NCBI RefSeq assembly: GCF_000338275.1
Contig: NZ_ANMR01000004.1
Span: forward strand, 34,458-98,457
Source: Staphylococcus xylosus NJ
Lineage (GTDB): Bacteria > Bacillota > Bacilli > Staphylococcales > Staphylococcaceae
Direction: 5' to 3'
DNA length: 64,000 bases
The translations under genes were made by a program, and so were the position numbers. Each line of letters starts with the position of its first letter. Position 1 is the first letter of the stretch. The notes below the pieces were generated by a model. It saw only the letters and a program-made list of their open reading frames with translations. It was not told where the DNA came from and searched no databases. Of this stretch, positions 21,221-31,854 are shown piece by piece.

Positions 21221-22495
21221 ATGTATCAAACAATTATCATCGGCGGTGGTCCAAGTGGGCTTATGGCAGCTGCTGCAGCAAGTAAATTAAGCAATAGTGT
21301 TTTATTAATTGAAAAGAAAAAAGGACTAGGCCGCAAATTAAAAATTTCTGGTGGCGGTCGTTGTAATGTAACCAATCGTCTTCCTTATGATGAAATTATA
21401 AAAAACATTCCTGGTAATGGAAAGTTTTTATATAGCCCATTCTCAGTTTTTGACAATGAATCAATCATTCATTTTTTTGAATCTAGGGGTGTATCTTTAA
21501 AAGAAGAAGACCATGGACGTATGTTCCCAGTTTCTAATAAATCTCAAGATGTAGTGGATGCACTTATTCACACTTTGCAACAAAATAAGGTAGAAGTTAA
21601 AGAAGAAGCCACTGTTGCTTCAATTTCATACACCGATAATCAAACTTTCCAAGTGTCGCTTAATGATCAACAATCTTTTGAAAGCCAAAGTTTAGTCATT
21701 GCAACTGGTGGTACAAGTGTGCCGCAAACCGGTTCTACTGGAGATGGTTATAAATTTGCTGAACAATTAGGACATTCCATTACTGAATTATTTCCTACTG
21801 AAGTCCCGATTACTTCTGCTGAGTCTTTCATTAAAAACAAACGACTAAAAGGATTGAGTTTAAAAGATGTAGCACTTTCAGTATTAAAAAAGAATGGAAA
21901 AACAAGAATCACACATCAAATGGATATGTTATTCACACATTTTGGTGTTAGCGGCCCTGCTGCATTAAGATGCAGCCAATTCGTTTATAAAGAACAAAAA
22001 AACCAAAAACGACAAGAAATACAAATGCAAATTGATGCTTTTCCAGAAATAACAAAAAACGAATTAGAACTAAAAATTCGTGATTTACTTAAAAACACAC
22101 CAGACAAATACATCAAAAACAGTTTACACGGTTTAATTGAAGAACGCTATTTATTATTTATTATCGAACAAGCGGATATCCCTGATGATTTAACTGCACA
22201 TCACATTTCCAATGCACAAATCAATAATATTGTAGCGTTATTAAAAGGTTTTACTTTTTACGTCAATGGCACTTTATCTATCGAAAAAGCTTTCGTAACC
22301 GGCGGTGGTGTTTCACTAAAAGAAATACAACCTAAAACAATGATGTCCAAAATTGTCCCCGGCTTATTTTTATGTGGTGAAGTATTAGACATTCACGGTT
22401 ATACTGGCGGATATAACATTACTAGTGCATTGGTCACTGGACATGTTGCTGGTACTAATGCAAGTGAGTTCGATTCCACAACTCAAACACTTTAA
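21221..22495 (+). CDS. HI0933/BaiN-type NAD(P)/FAD-dependent oxidoreductase
   Basis: A flavoprotein of 424 residues with unknown substrate. The FAD dinucleotide fold is IIIGGGPSGLMAAA at the start, GGGRCNVTN follows at about 46-54, and the C-terminal FVTGGGVSLKEI and GGYNITSALVTG blocks are those of the HI0933 family. The start is ATG behind GGGAGG. It is a single-gene unit ending in a clear terminator. Confidence 0.9.
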   Translation: MYQTIIIGGGPSGLMAAAAASKLSNSVLLIEKKKGLGRKLKISGGGRCNVTNRLPYDEIIKNIPGNGKFLYSPFSVFDNESIIHFFESRGVSLKEEDHGRMFPVSNKSQDVVDALIHTLQQNKVEVKEEATVASISYTDNQTFQVSLNDQQSFESQSLVIATGGTSVPQTGSTGDGYKFAEQLGHSITELFPTEVPITSAESFIKNKRLKGLSLKDVALSVLKKNGKTRITHQMDMLFTHFGVSGPAALRCSQFVYKEQKNQKRQEIQMQIDAFPEITKNELELKIRDLLKNTPDKYIKNSLHGLIEERYLLFIIEQADIPDDLTAHHISNAQINNIVALLKGFTFYVNGTLSIEKAFVTGGGVSLKEIQPKTMMSKIVPGLFLCGEVLDIHGYTGGYNITSALVTGHVAGTNASEFDSTTQTL

Positions 22496-22593
22496 CTTTA
22501 AATATTGTAGGAAAGATTAAATTTGCGGTAAAACAACCAAAGTATTAAACGTCTTCGAATTAGAGCATCTATAATTCTTTTTATAAACACTTA

Positions 22594-22635
22594 AACAGTC
22601 CATTTTACATATATTTATGTTCGGACTGTTTTTTA
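22594..22635 (+). terminator. Terminator of the HI0933-type flavoprotein gene
   Basis: AACAGTCC and GGACTGTT form a stem followed by TTTTTTATT on the plus strand. Confidence 0.85.
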
Positions 22636-22725
22636 TTATATACACTTCATTATATCTACAAATTCTAAACTATTATATTTCAATCGTTCAAAATTAGAAA
22701 TCTCCTCCAAAAATTCACATTAAAA

Positions 22726-22773
22726 AAGTACTTCAAAGTAGACACTTTTCAATGTGACCCCTTTGAAGTACTT
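22726..22773 (-). terminator. Terminator of the rhodanese gene
   Basis: A perfect 13-bp stem (AAGTACTTCAAAG and its complement) with an inner CAC/GTG pairing is followed by TTTTTTAA on the minus strand, 70 bases beyond the rhodanese stop. Confidence 0.85.
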
Positions 22774-22842
22774 ATAAATTAAATTCAGTACATGTATAAC
22801 ATTGGTATACATGCGATTATTCATTTTATTTTCTTGTAAAAG

Positions 22843-23154
22843 TTAAACACTTTTTAATTCTAAACCTTCGTCTCCCCAAGCATCCATGCCACCTTCAACG
22901 TTCACTGCATTAATGCCGTTTTGTTCAAGATATTGAACAACTTGCGCGCTTCTGCCACCAACTTTACAGATAATATAATAAGTATCATTTTCATTAAATT
23001 GGTTAAGGTTCTCTGGTATTTCATTCATTGGAATTGTTTTTGCACCAGGAATAATTCCCGTCGCTGTTTCCTCATTAGTTCTAACATCAACGATATTAAC
23101 AGGATCAGCATTTAAAATTTCACTCTTTAATTCATCAATTGTAATAGATTCCAT
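22843..23154 (-). CDS. Rhodanese-like domain protein
   Basis: A single-domain rhodanese of 103 residues. The active-site loop is C63-KVGGRS, fitting a sulfurtransferase that carries persulfide sulfur. The acceptor is unknown. SD AGGAGG precedes the ATG. It starts 19 bases after leuS on the same strand and probably shares its T-box-controlled transcript. Confidence 0.9.
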   Translation of the reverse strand: MESITIDELKSEILNADPVNIVDVRTNEETATGIIPGAKTIPMNEIPENLNQFNENDTYYIICKVGGRSAQVVQYLEQNGINAVNVEGGMDAWGDEGLELKSV

Positions 23155-23173
23155 TATTAATTCCTCCTATTTA

Positions 23174-25588
23174 TTATTTAGCTACGATATTAACAAGTTT
23201 TTTAGGAACTGCGATAACCTTCTTAATGTCCTTGCCAGCAATTTCAGATTTAACATTTTCATTGCCGAGAGCAACTTCTTCCATTGCTTCTTTGGAGATG
23301 TCTTTAGACATATTAACCTTAGCACGCACTTTTCCATTAACCTGAATTACAATTTCGATTTCATCATCAACTAATAATGATTCATCATAAGACGGCCATG
23401 GTTGATAAGTGATTGTTTCTTCATGACCCAAACGCGCCCACAATTCTTCCGAAATATGAGGTGCAATAGGTGCCAACATTTTAATAAAGCCTTCAATATA
23501 TGGTTTGTAAATCTCATCAGCTTTATAACAATCGTTGATAAATACCATCAATTGGCTAATCGCAGTATTAAAGTTTAATGAATTATAATCTTCTGTAACT
23601 TTTTTCACAGTTTGATGATAGCTCTTATCTAACGCTTTACTATTAGTATTTACCACTTTACTAGTAATTAAATCATCTTCTGTAACTAGTAAACGCCAAA
23701 TTCTATCTAAGAAACGTCTTGAACCATCTAAGCCATTTTCACTCCATGCAATCGCCGCATCAAGCGGACCCATGAACATCTCGTATAAACGTAAAGTGTC
23801 TGCTCCATGTGATTGAACAATATCATCTGGATTAATTACGTTACCTTTAGATTTGCTCATTTTTTCATTTCCTTCACCTAAAATCATACCTTGGTTATAT
23901 AATTTTTGGAATGGCTCTTTTGTAGGTACAACACCTAAATCAAATAATACTTTATGCCAAAATCTTGCATATAATAAATGGAGAACCGCGTGCTCTACTC
24001 CACCAATATATAAATCTACTGGCAACCAATGTTTTAATTTTTCTGGATCAGCAAGCATTTTATCATTATTTGGATCTATATATCTTAGATAATACCAACA
24101 ACTACCAGCCCATTGTGGCATTGTGTTTGTTTCACGACGACCTTTCATACCTGTAGCTTCATCGACAACATTTACAAATTCATCAATGTTAGCAAGAGGT
24201 GATTCTCCAGTCCCTGAAGGTTTAATTTCATCTGTCTCAGGTAATAACAATGGTAATTCATCTTCTGGAACAGTTGTCATTGAACCATCTTCCCAATGTA
24301 TAACTGGTATCGGCTCGCCCCAGTATCTTTGACGACTAAATAACCAGTCTCTAAGTTTGTAATTTACTTTTCTACTACCAGCATTTTTATTTTCTAATAA
24401 TTCAATTGCTTTTTCGATCGCAGCTTCATTATATAAGCCATTTAACTCCCCAGAGTTGATATGAGGACCATCACCTGTAAATGCTTCTTTAGTCATGTCC
24501 CCGCCTTCGATAACTTCAATTATAGGTAGATCAAAGGCTTTCGCAAACTCATAGTCTCGTTGATCACCACTTGGAACTGCCATTACAGCACCTGTACCAT
24601 AAGTAGATAACACATAATCAGCTATCCAAATAGGAACTTCTTCTCCAGACAATGGGTTGATGGCATAAGCACCTGTAAATACACCTGATTTTCCTTTGGC
24701 TAAACCAGTACGTTCTAAGTCAGATTTTTTAGCCGCTTCTTTTTGATAAGTCTCTATAGCTTCACGCTTATCTTCAGTTGTAATTTTATTTACAAGCTCA
24801 TGTTCAGGGCTTAAAACTAAGAAGGAAGCACCATAAATCGTGTCTGCACGTGTTGTAAAAACTTCTATATCTTCATTCAAGTTAGCAACTTCAAATGTAA
24901 CCGATGCACCTTCAGAACGACCAATCCAATTACGTTGCATATCTTTTAATGATTCTGGCCAGTCTAAGTCATCTAAATCTTCTAATAATCTATCTGCATA
25001 TTCAGTGATTTTTAATACCCATTGCTTCATAGGTCTTCTATAAACAGGGTGGCCGCCTCGTTCTGACACGCCATCCACCACTTCTTCGTTTGAAAGAACT
25101 GTACCTAAAGCTGGACACCAATTTACTGCCACTTCATCTACATATGCTAATCCTTTATTATAAAGTTGAATAAAAATCCATTGTGTCCATTTGTAATATT
25201 CAGGATCTGTTGTATTTACTTCTCTATCCCAATCATAACTAAAACCTAGTTCTTTGATTTGACGTTTGAAAGTTTGAATATTTTCTTTAGTAAATTCACG
25301 AGGATCATTACCAGTATCTAGAGCATATTGTTCTGCAGGTAAACCAAATGCATCCCATCCCATTGGGTGTAAAACGTTATAGCCTTGCATACGCTTATAA
25401 CGAGAGATGATATCTGTTGCTGTATAACCTTCAGGGTGTCCTACATGTAGCCCTGCACCAGAAGGATAAGGAAACATATCTAAAGCGTAAAATTTCTTTT
25501 GTCCTAAATTATCGCTTGTTTTAAATGTTTTATATTCTTCCCAGTAATCCTGCCATTTTTTCTCAATTTCATTATGATTGTAATTCAC
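23174..25588 (-). CDS. leuS: Leucyl-tRNA synthetase
   Basis: Class I aminoacyl-tRNA synthetase that charges tRNA-Leu, 804 residues as usual for bacteria. The HIGH motif appears as HVGH at 48-51, and the KMSKS loop is intact near residue 575. The CP1 editing domain lies between, with a [20 protein letters not shown] editing block. SD AGGAGG precedes the ATG. A leucine T-box leader lies directly upstream. Confidence 0.98.
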   Translation of the reverse strand: MNYNHNEIEKKWQDYWEEYKTFKTSDNLGQKKFYALDMFPYPSGAGLHVGHPEGYTATDIISRYKRMQGYNVLHPMGWDAFGLPAEQYALDTGNDPREFTKENIQTFKRQIKELGFSYDWDREVNTTDPEYYKWTQWIFIQLYNKGLAYVDEVAVNWCPALGTVLSNEEVVDGVSERGGHPVYRRPMKQWVLKITEYADRLLEDLDDLDWPESLKDMQRNWIGRSEGASVTFEVANLNEDIEVFTTRADTIYGASFLVLSPEHELVNKITTEDKREAIETYQKEAAKKSDLERTGLAKGKSGVFTGAYAINPLSGEEVPIWIADYVLSTYGTGAVMAVPSGDQRDYEFAKAFDLPIIEVIEGGDMTKEAFTGDGPHINSGELNGLYNEAAIEKAIELLENKNAGSRKVNYKLRDWLFSRQRYWGEPIPVIHWEDGSMTTVPEDELPLLLPETDEIKPSGTGESPLANIDEFVNVVDEATGMKGRRETNTMPQWAGSCWYYLRYIDPNNDKMLADPEKLKHWLPVDLYIGGVEHAVLHLLYARFWHKVLFDLGVVPTKEPFQKLYNQGMILGEGNEKMSKSKGNVINPDDIVQSHGADTLRLYEMFMGPLDAAIAWSENGLDGSRRFLDRIWRLLVTEDDLITSKVVNTNSKALDKSYHQTVKKVTEDYNSLNFNTAISQLMVFINDCYKADEIYKPYIEGFIKMLAPIAPHISEELWARLGHEETITYQPWPSYDESLLVDDEIEIVIQVNGKVRAKVNMSKDISKEAMEEVALGNENVKSEIAGKDIKKVIAVPKKLVNIVAK

Positions 25589-25611
25589 TACTTCTCCTCC
25601 TATTTAATAAA

Positions 25612-25830
25612 AAGACACCTCAAACTATTATTGAATTACATAGGGACGATTTTCACCGCGGTACCACCCAACTTCACATTATCTGTGCACTCATTTTAAT
25701 AAAATAGTAAGAGATGTCATCATTTATCTATAAGTCCTGGTAAGTTCGCTTGAAGTTTAACGCTAGGTTACACCAACCCTAGCTCTCTGTAGATAAATCT
25801 TAAAGCTACTACTCCATATACATTACTAAT
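25612..25830 (-). promoter_or_regulatory. T-box leader controlling leuS (leucine specifier)
   Basis: The minus-strand transcript carries the T-box core GGGTGGTACCGCGG (25656-25669), the antiterminator element that pairs with uncharged tRNA. Further upstream is a Stem I region with a GAA-CTT-ACC specifier loop, where CTT (complement of 25742-25744) is a leucine codon. A hairpin/T-run region (GTGTCTTTTT) lies next to the leuS start. By family knowledge, uncharged tRNA-Leu permits read-through into leuS. Outer boundaries are approximate. Confidence 0.93.
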
Positions 25831-25897
25831 CATATTTGAAAAAGACTTTTATTTCAAGAGTAAAACTAAAGAACCACTTCTCATTTATTGAGTTAAT

Positions 25898-26024
25898 GGT
25901 TCTTACACATGAGCCTTAGCTCAGGTGTTCTTCTTTTAAAAAAACTGGTCTTATATAATCACTTAAACTCTTTTGCAGATTATGAGTTAGTGGTTCTTAC
26001 ACATGAGCTTTAACTCAGGTACTC
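25898..26024. repeat. Two copies of a short palindrome-containing repeat
   Basis: GGTTCTTACACATGAGC occurs at 25898-25914 and again at 25993-26009. Each is followed by YTTARCTCAGGT, so ACATGAGC can pair with GCTCAGGT. The first copy is preceded by an additional AGAACCA/TGGTTCT pairing (25870-25902). Degenerate relatives appear near 56.6-56.8 kb. The function is unknown; a processed RNA or a mobile palindromic unit are possibilities. Confidence 0.6.
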
Positions 26025-26117
26025 CTTATTTTTATATTAATTAAACGCATTAAGTCCGAGACATTTATTTATGACTCGGACATTGGTTACAATTAATTTT
26101 TATTTACAATATCACAA

Positions 26118-26144
26118 AACTATAACATTTATTTCGTTATAGTT
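26118..26144 (-). terminator. Terminator of the MFS transporter gene
   Basis: A perfect 9-bp stem (AACTATAAC and complement) followed by TTTTGTG on the minus strand lies just after the stop at 26150. A second inverted repeat, GTCCGAG/CTCGGAC, lies at 26051-26079. Confidence 0.75.
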
Positions 26145-26149
26145 AGAAA

Positions 26150-27319
26150 TTAAATTTCCTTTGATAATCTTTTATCATAAATCATTAAAAATATTAGCGC
26201 TATAACAAGTAAGAAAATCATACTTAAAAACATAGCTTGCATATTAAACGTATCAACTACTACACCGCCAATTAACGGTCCAAAGGCTTTACCTACCGTA
26301 GCAGCAGAATTAACATAACCTTGGAATGATCCCTCTTTACCATTAGGCGCAAGTTGGTTGGCAATAGTCGGCACCGCTGGCCATACAAACATTTCACCCA
26401 ATGTAAGTATAATCATACCTATCATGAATACTGAAAATTGTTCAGCAAAGCTTGTGACAAAGAACGACAATATAAATATAATTATTCCTACAAGCATTTG
26501 ATATTTCAGATTACCTTTTAACAGCCTAATAACTGGTAAAATTAATGGTTGAGCTACCAAAATCATAATACCATTTACTGTCCATAATAGACTGTATTGA
26601 CTCATAGAAACATTTATTTCTTGTGTGAATGAAGCAATGGTACTCTCCCATTGAATATATGCTATCCAACATATGCTAAACATGATACACAGCAACGATA
26701 ACGCTATGAATTGTGGTCGATATGCTTTCGATAACAAACTCATCGCATCATTCGATTTTACTTTCACATCTAACTTAATGTTAAATTGAGTAACTGCAAC
26801 AATTGCAAAAGCCACATACATTAATAAATTAGCAATAAATATATAATTAAAACTCAACTCTGCGACAAAACCACCTGAAGCTGCACCAATTGCTACACCA
26901 AGGTTTTGTGCCAAATAAATAGCATTAAACGTTTGTCGACCACCGTTAGGCCACACCGCACCTGCTAATGCATAAATTGCTGGTATTATCATGCCGCCAC
27001 CAAACCCCAATGCTACTAACCACACCGCATACCATGGCCAACCGTGATAGAAATTTAGTAGCGTTGTACTCATCAGACATATAATAGTGCCGATCATAAT
27101 TGTCCGATAGCCACCTAATCTATCAAATAAATTACCTCCTAATAAATTACCAATGACCATACCAAAAGAGTTAATCATTAACACTAATCCAGCCATAGTC
27201 AAACTTTTATCTAATTGTTCATTCATATAAATTGTATTTAACGGCCATAAAAAACTTGAGCCTGTGATATTTAATGCCATACCAATAACTAACCACCATA
27301 CTGATTTAGGCATATTCAT
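26150..27319 (-). CDS. MFS transporter, multidrug-efflux-like
   Basis: A 389-residue protein with about 12 hydrophobic spans. It has the major facilitator loop GGNLFDRLGGYRT between spans 2 and 3 and a GPLIGG block in the second half. The substrate cannot be read from sequence. The ATG at 27319 is favoured because GGGGG lies nine bases upstream; an ATG two codons later is possible. It is divergent from ytqA across about 110 bases. Confidence 0.85.
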   Translation of the reverse strand: MNMPKSVWWLVIGMALNITGSSFLWPLNTIYMNEQLDKSLTMAGLVLMINSFGMVIGNLLGGNLFDRLGGYRTIMIGTIICLMSTTLLNFYHGWPWYAVWLVALGFGGGMIIPAIYALAGAVWPNGGRQTFNAIYLAQNLGVAIGAASGGFVAELSFNYIFIANLLMYVAFAIVAVTQFNIKLDVKVKSNDAMSLLSKAYRPQFIALSLLCIMFSICWIAYIQWESTIASFTQEINVSMSQYSLLWTVNGIMILVAQPLILPVIRLLKGNLKYQMLVGIIIFILSFFVTSFAEQFSVFMIGMIILTLGEMFVWPAVPTIANQLAPNGKEGSFQGYVNSAATVGKAFGPLIGGVVVDTFNMQAMFLSMIFLLVIALIFLMIYDKRLSKEI

Positions 27320-27428
27320 AACATTAAGCCCCCTTCTAAATTTAAATTTCTCATTTTACTCTAAACACTATATCACTAAAATATGTTAAAATCTTTAACT
27401 AGAATGAATTTAGAAAGGAAAATGTTAT

Positions 27429-28939
<1,511 letters not shown>

Positions 28940-29000
28940 TAACAAGAAACATGCAAATACAAAATAATATATGTATCACAGAACTTATTTTATAAAAAAT

Positions 29001-29030
29001 AAAGCCACAGTGCATAGGCACTGTGGCTTT
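29001..29030. terminator. Bidirectional terminator between ytqB and rot
   Basis: AAAGCCACAGTGC and GCACTGTGGCTTT form a perfect 13-bp stem with a tiny loop between the convergent ytqB and rot genes. Confidence 0.88.
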
Positions 29031-29038
29031 ACTATTCC

Positions 29039-29440
29039 CTATAGATTAATGATAGATTTAAGACTGTTTTGAATACTTGTTGATTTGCCATCAATTTCTT
29101 CTTTAAAGAAGTTTAAAAGACTTTCCCGTTGATCTTTTAAATCTTCATTGAAATGTATGATAACTGTACGCTCATCATTCTGTGGTCTTTCTTTAATGAT
29201 CCAAGTTTTTTCAACTAAATCATTATACGTTCTTGTACGTTTATAAGACTTAATATGAACAAAATCATCCATTTCCTTTAAAGTCATTGAACCTTCTTTC
29301 CAAAGTGTAAGAAGAATCAATATTTCTTCTTTTGACATTTTGTATTGCTTTTGTACTTTGGCAAAAATATCTTCAATTTCTTTTAAAACCGATTCCAATT
29401 GCAATACGCCATCAACTTTATCAGCAAATGTCTTCCCCAT
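29039..29440 (-). CDS. rot: SarA-family regulator, Rot homologue
   Basis: A winged-helix DNA-binding regulator of 133 residues, the same length I recall for S. aureus Rot. Strongly Rot-like blocks are [32 protein letters not shown], and [12 protein letters not shown]. The N-terminus (about 1-30) and C-terminus diverge from S. aureus. Rot represses toxin and exoprotease genes and activates surface-protein genes in S. aureus; whether the regulon is the same here is unknown. The ATG at 29440 has GGGGGA eight bases upstream; the TTG five codons earlier overlaps that SD. It sits next to ytqB, as in S. aureus. Confidence 0.88.
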   Translation of the reverse strand: MGKTFADKVDGVLQLESVLKEIEDIFAKVQKQYKMSKEEILILLTLWKEGSMTLKEMDDFVHIKSYKRTRTYNDLVEKTWIIKERPQNDERTVIIHFNEDLKDQRESLLNFFKEEIDGKSTSIQNSLKSIINL

Positions 29441-29590
29441 ATAATAATCCCCCAATCATAGAATAAAGTTTAAACATGTAAAATTAATTCATAAAAATCA
29501 TCATTCATTGTGATATAAAATCTTCACTGAATAAATATTAGAATTTTTAATAAAATTAATCTTATATACAGTTTAAATTCAAACTATGAA

Positions 29591-30547
29591 TTATGCAATT
29601 AAATGAGATATTTTATTTTGCATTTCTTTCAAAATATTGACAGAATTGTTGAATAAACTTTCTTCTTCCTCATTTAAAGGTATTTCAAATACTTTCACCG
29701 CGCCTTGTCGGTTAATTTTTGTAGGAACACCTACATAGACATCTTTTTGGTTATATTCTCCTTCTAAATAACTAGAAACTGTTAAGATGAGATTTTGATT
29801 ATTTAATATAGCTTTTGTAATATGAACCAAGCCCATAGCGATACCATAGTATGTCGCCCCTTTAGCTTGAATAATATCATACGCCGCATCACGAGTATTC
29901 ACAAAAATTTCTTCAATTCTGTGTTGTCTTTCGGGATCTTCTTTAAGTAATTGATATAGCGGTTGACCTGCAATATTTGCTTGTGACCAAACTGCTAATT
30001 CTGAATCTCCATGTTCGCCTATAATTTGACCGTGAACACTTCTATCTGATACACCAAATTCTTCTGCCAATTCGTATTTAAATCTTGCAGTATCTAATAT
30101 CGTTCCAGAACCAATGACTTTTTCTTTTGGTAAACCTGAAACCTCTCTTGTTACATAAGTCAGAACATCTACAGGATTTGTAGCTACAAGAAAAATACCA
30201 TCAAACCCTGAATCCATTACTTCAGAAACTATATTTTTAAATATTTTTGTATTTTTTTCAATTAAATCTAACCTTGTTTCTCCTGGTTTTTGAGCAGCAC
30301 CAGCAGTAATTACAACTATGTCTGCATTATCACAATCTTTATAACTACCCGCTTTAATCTTTATAGGTGATCCACCATAAGGTGCAGCGTGGTTCAAATC
30401 CATAACGTCACCTTTAACTTTTTCTTCTGCTAAATCAATAATCACTAATTCATCCGCTACACCCTGAGCAACTAATGCGAATGCATAGCTAGAGCCTACA
30501 GCGCCATCTCCAATTAAAACCACTTTATTACTTTTAATATATTCCAT
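29591..30547 (-). CDS. ldh: L-lactate dehydrogenase
   Basis: It reduces pyruvate to L-lactate, regenerating NAD+ in fermentation. The 318-residue length is normal. The NAD motif is GDGAVGSS at about 13-20, the substrate-loop Arg is in GETRLDL (about R92), and the catalytic His is H179 in IGEHGDSE. Two Rex-type palindromes lie immediately upstream, so redox control is very likely. S. aureus, as I remember it, keeps its ldh genes elsewhere, so this copy between rot and the hydrolase gene looks lineage-specific. Confidence 0.95.
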   Translation of the reverse strand: MEYIKSNKVVLIGDGAVGSSYAFALVAQGVADELVIIDLAEEKVKGDVMDLNHAAPYGGSPIKIKAGSYKDCDNADIVVITAGAAQKPGETRLDLIEKNTKIFKNIVSEVMDSGFDGIFLVATNPVDVLTYVTREVSGLPKEKVIGSGTILDTARFKYELAEEFGVSDRSVHGQIIGEHGDSELAVWSQANIAGQPLYQLLKEDPERQHRIEEIFVNTRDAAYDIIQAKGATYYGIAMGLVHITKAILNNQNLILTVSSYLEGEYNQKDVYVGVPTKINRQGAVKVFEIPLNEEEESLFNNSVNILKEMQNKISHLIA

Positions 30548-30579
30548 AATAAGACTCTCCTTACGTATACGAACTTTTA

Positions 30580-30597
30580 TTGTGATTTATTTCACAA
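30580..30597. promoter_or_regulatory. Rex operator 1 upstream of ldh
   Basis: TTGTGATTTATTTCACAA is an 18-base near-perfect palindrome matching the Rex consensus TTGTGAAW4TTCACAA with one mismatch. It lies 33 bases upstream of the ldh start. Confidence 0.88.
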
Positions 30598-30635
30598 ATT
30601 AAATATAACAGGGACCGAGAAAAAACGCAATGTTT

Positions 30636-30653
30636 TTGTGATGTAATTCACAA
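30636..30653. promoter_or_regulatory. Rex operator 2 upstream of ldh
   Basis: TTGTGATGTAATTCACAA is a second TTGTGA-N6-TCACAA palindrome, centred 56 bases upstream of operator 1. Paired sites suggest tight NADH/NAD+-responsive repression by Rex. Confidence 0.85.
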
Positions 30654-30688
30654 ATTAATTTTTTTCTTTCGCCAATCAAAATTAAAAA

Positions 30689-30719
30689 AGAAAACGCACG
30701 CTAAGGTACGCTTTCTTAT
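30689..30719 (-). terminator. Terminator of the hydrolase-fold gene
   Basis: AAGAAAGCG and CGTTTTCTT form a stem on the minus strand followed by TTTTTTAATTT, 45 bases past the stop at 30764. Confidence 0.7.
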
Positions 30720-30763
30720 TAAATGTGTATTCGCAATTGGCCTTTATTTAGATTTCTTGATTA

Positions 30764-31588
30764 TTATGAGACTTCATTTTCATCATGAACTATGAATCCA
30801 TTGTTACTTGAACTATTATTCAAGAAAGCTAAAATATATCTCATTACTTCATCTCTTTCAGGTTCATTATGTATTTCATGATATAACCCATCCCAAGCTT
30901 TGAAATATAATTCTTCAGTAATTATTTTTTCTTTTATTAAATCCATCGCCGTGACATCAGCTACTTTATCTTCTGTACCATACATTAAAAGCAATGGTAA
31001 AGATTTCACATCTTTTAAGTGGTTTACTGTTTCCTTCATTATCTCAACAATTTGTTTATACCAATGATATGTTACTTTTTGTAGCATAAGTTGATCATTA
31101 TTTGTTTCATCGATTACTTCTGAATTTCTAGTTAAATCTTCAACTGTAATACCAACTTTAAACCTAGTATCTTTAGCAAGTTTACCTATATTCGAAATAA
31201 TCTTATCTTTTCTAGTTTTATTGCTTTTTTTAAACTCAAGTAAAGGTGAAAGTAACATCAAGCCTTCAATTGGTACTTCCACTTTTTCAAGCAAGTTTAA
31301 AACAATTAAACCACCCAATCCTACGCCTAAGACATAAGTTGGCAATTTATATTCATTCGCTATTCGGATCCATTCAAGTATGTGCTCATGATATACATCA
31401 AAATTATCAATTTGCCCTTTGTTTGAACGTGAAGTTTGCCCTTGTCCTGGCAAATCACCCATAATTACATGGTACCCATTACGGCGAAGCATTGTAATTA
31501 CATATGCGTATCTACCTGTATGTTCAAGCATGTTGTGTGCGATTACAACAACACCTTTGGCTTCATTTTCGGTTTCCCATTTCCACAT
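30764..31588 (-). CDS. Alpha/beta-hydrolase-fold (lysophospholipase-like) protein lacking the nucleophile Ser
   Basis: A 274-residue protein of the Hydrolase_4/lysophospholipase family, with an oxyanion-side HNMLEHTGRYAYV, GDLPGQGQTSR and an acid-residue block YGTEDKVAD, and a C-terminal GLYHEIHNE histidine. The nucleophile elbow, normally GxSxG, reads GVGLGG with Gly at residue 90 where Ser is expected, so it may not be a conventional hydrolase. The ATG at 31588 lies behind AGAAGGGGAAG. It is a single gene between Rex-controlled ldh and divergent proline dehydrogenase. Confidence 0.85.
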   Translation of the reverse strand: MWKWETENEAKGVVVIAHNMLEHTGRYAYVITMLRRNGYHVIMGDLPGQGQTSRSNKGQIDNFDVYHEHILEWIRIANEYKLPTYVLGVGLGGLIVLNLLEKVEVPIEGLMLLSPLLEFKKSNKTRKDKIISNIGKLAKDTRFKVGITVEDLTRNSEVIDETNNDQLMLQKVTYHWYKQIVEIMKETVNHLKDVKSLPLLLMYGTEDKVADVTAMDLIKEKIITEELYFKAWDGLYHEIHNEPERDEVMRYILAFLNNSSSNNGFIVHDENEVS

Positions 31589-31774
31589 TATCCATACTTC
31601 CCCTTCTACTTTAAATTCATTAACTATATTGTATCAAAATATCATGTAGTTTTTCCATTTTAAACATAACAATACAACTCTAAAAGTGAGTTTATTTCTT
31701 ACAACTAAATTTATAATTCTCTTGAATATGGAACTCATGAGTATATTTAATAATTTAAAGTGTAATATATTTTA

Positions 31775-31790
31775 TTGTAAACGATTTCAT
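31775..31790. promoter_or_regulatory. CcpA cre site upstream of proline dehydrogenase
   Basis: TTGTAAACGATTTCAT matches the catabolite-responsive element consensus WTGNAARCGNWWWCAW at every position. It lies about 65 bases upstream of the start codon and just before a TACACT -10-like hexamer (31808-31813), so it would overlap the -35 region and block transcription when glucose is abundant. Confidence 0.88.
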
Positions 31791-31854
31791 TACTATTTGA
31801 TTCATGCTACACTATTAATGAAACATAGCTATAAGCGGAATAGGAGGAATTAAT

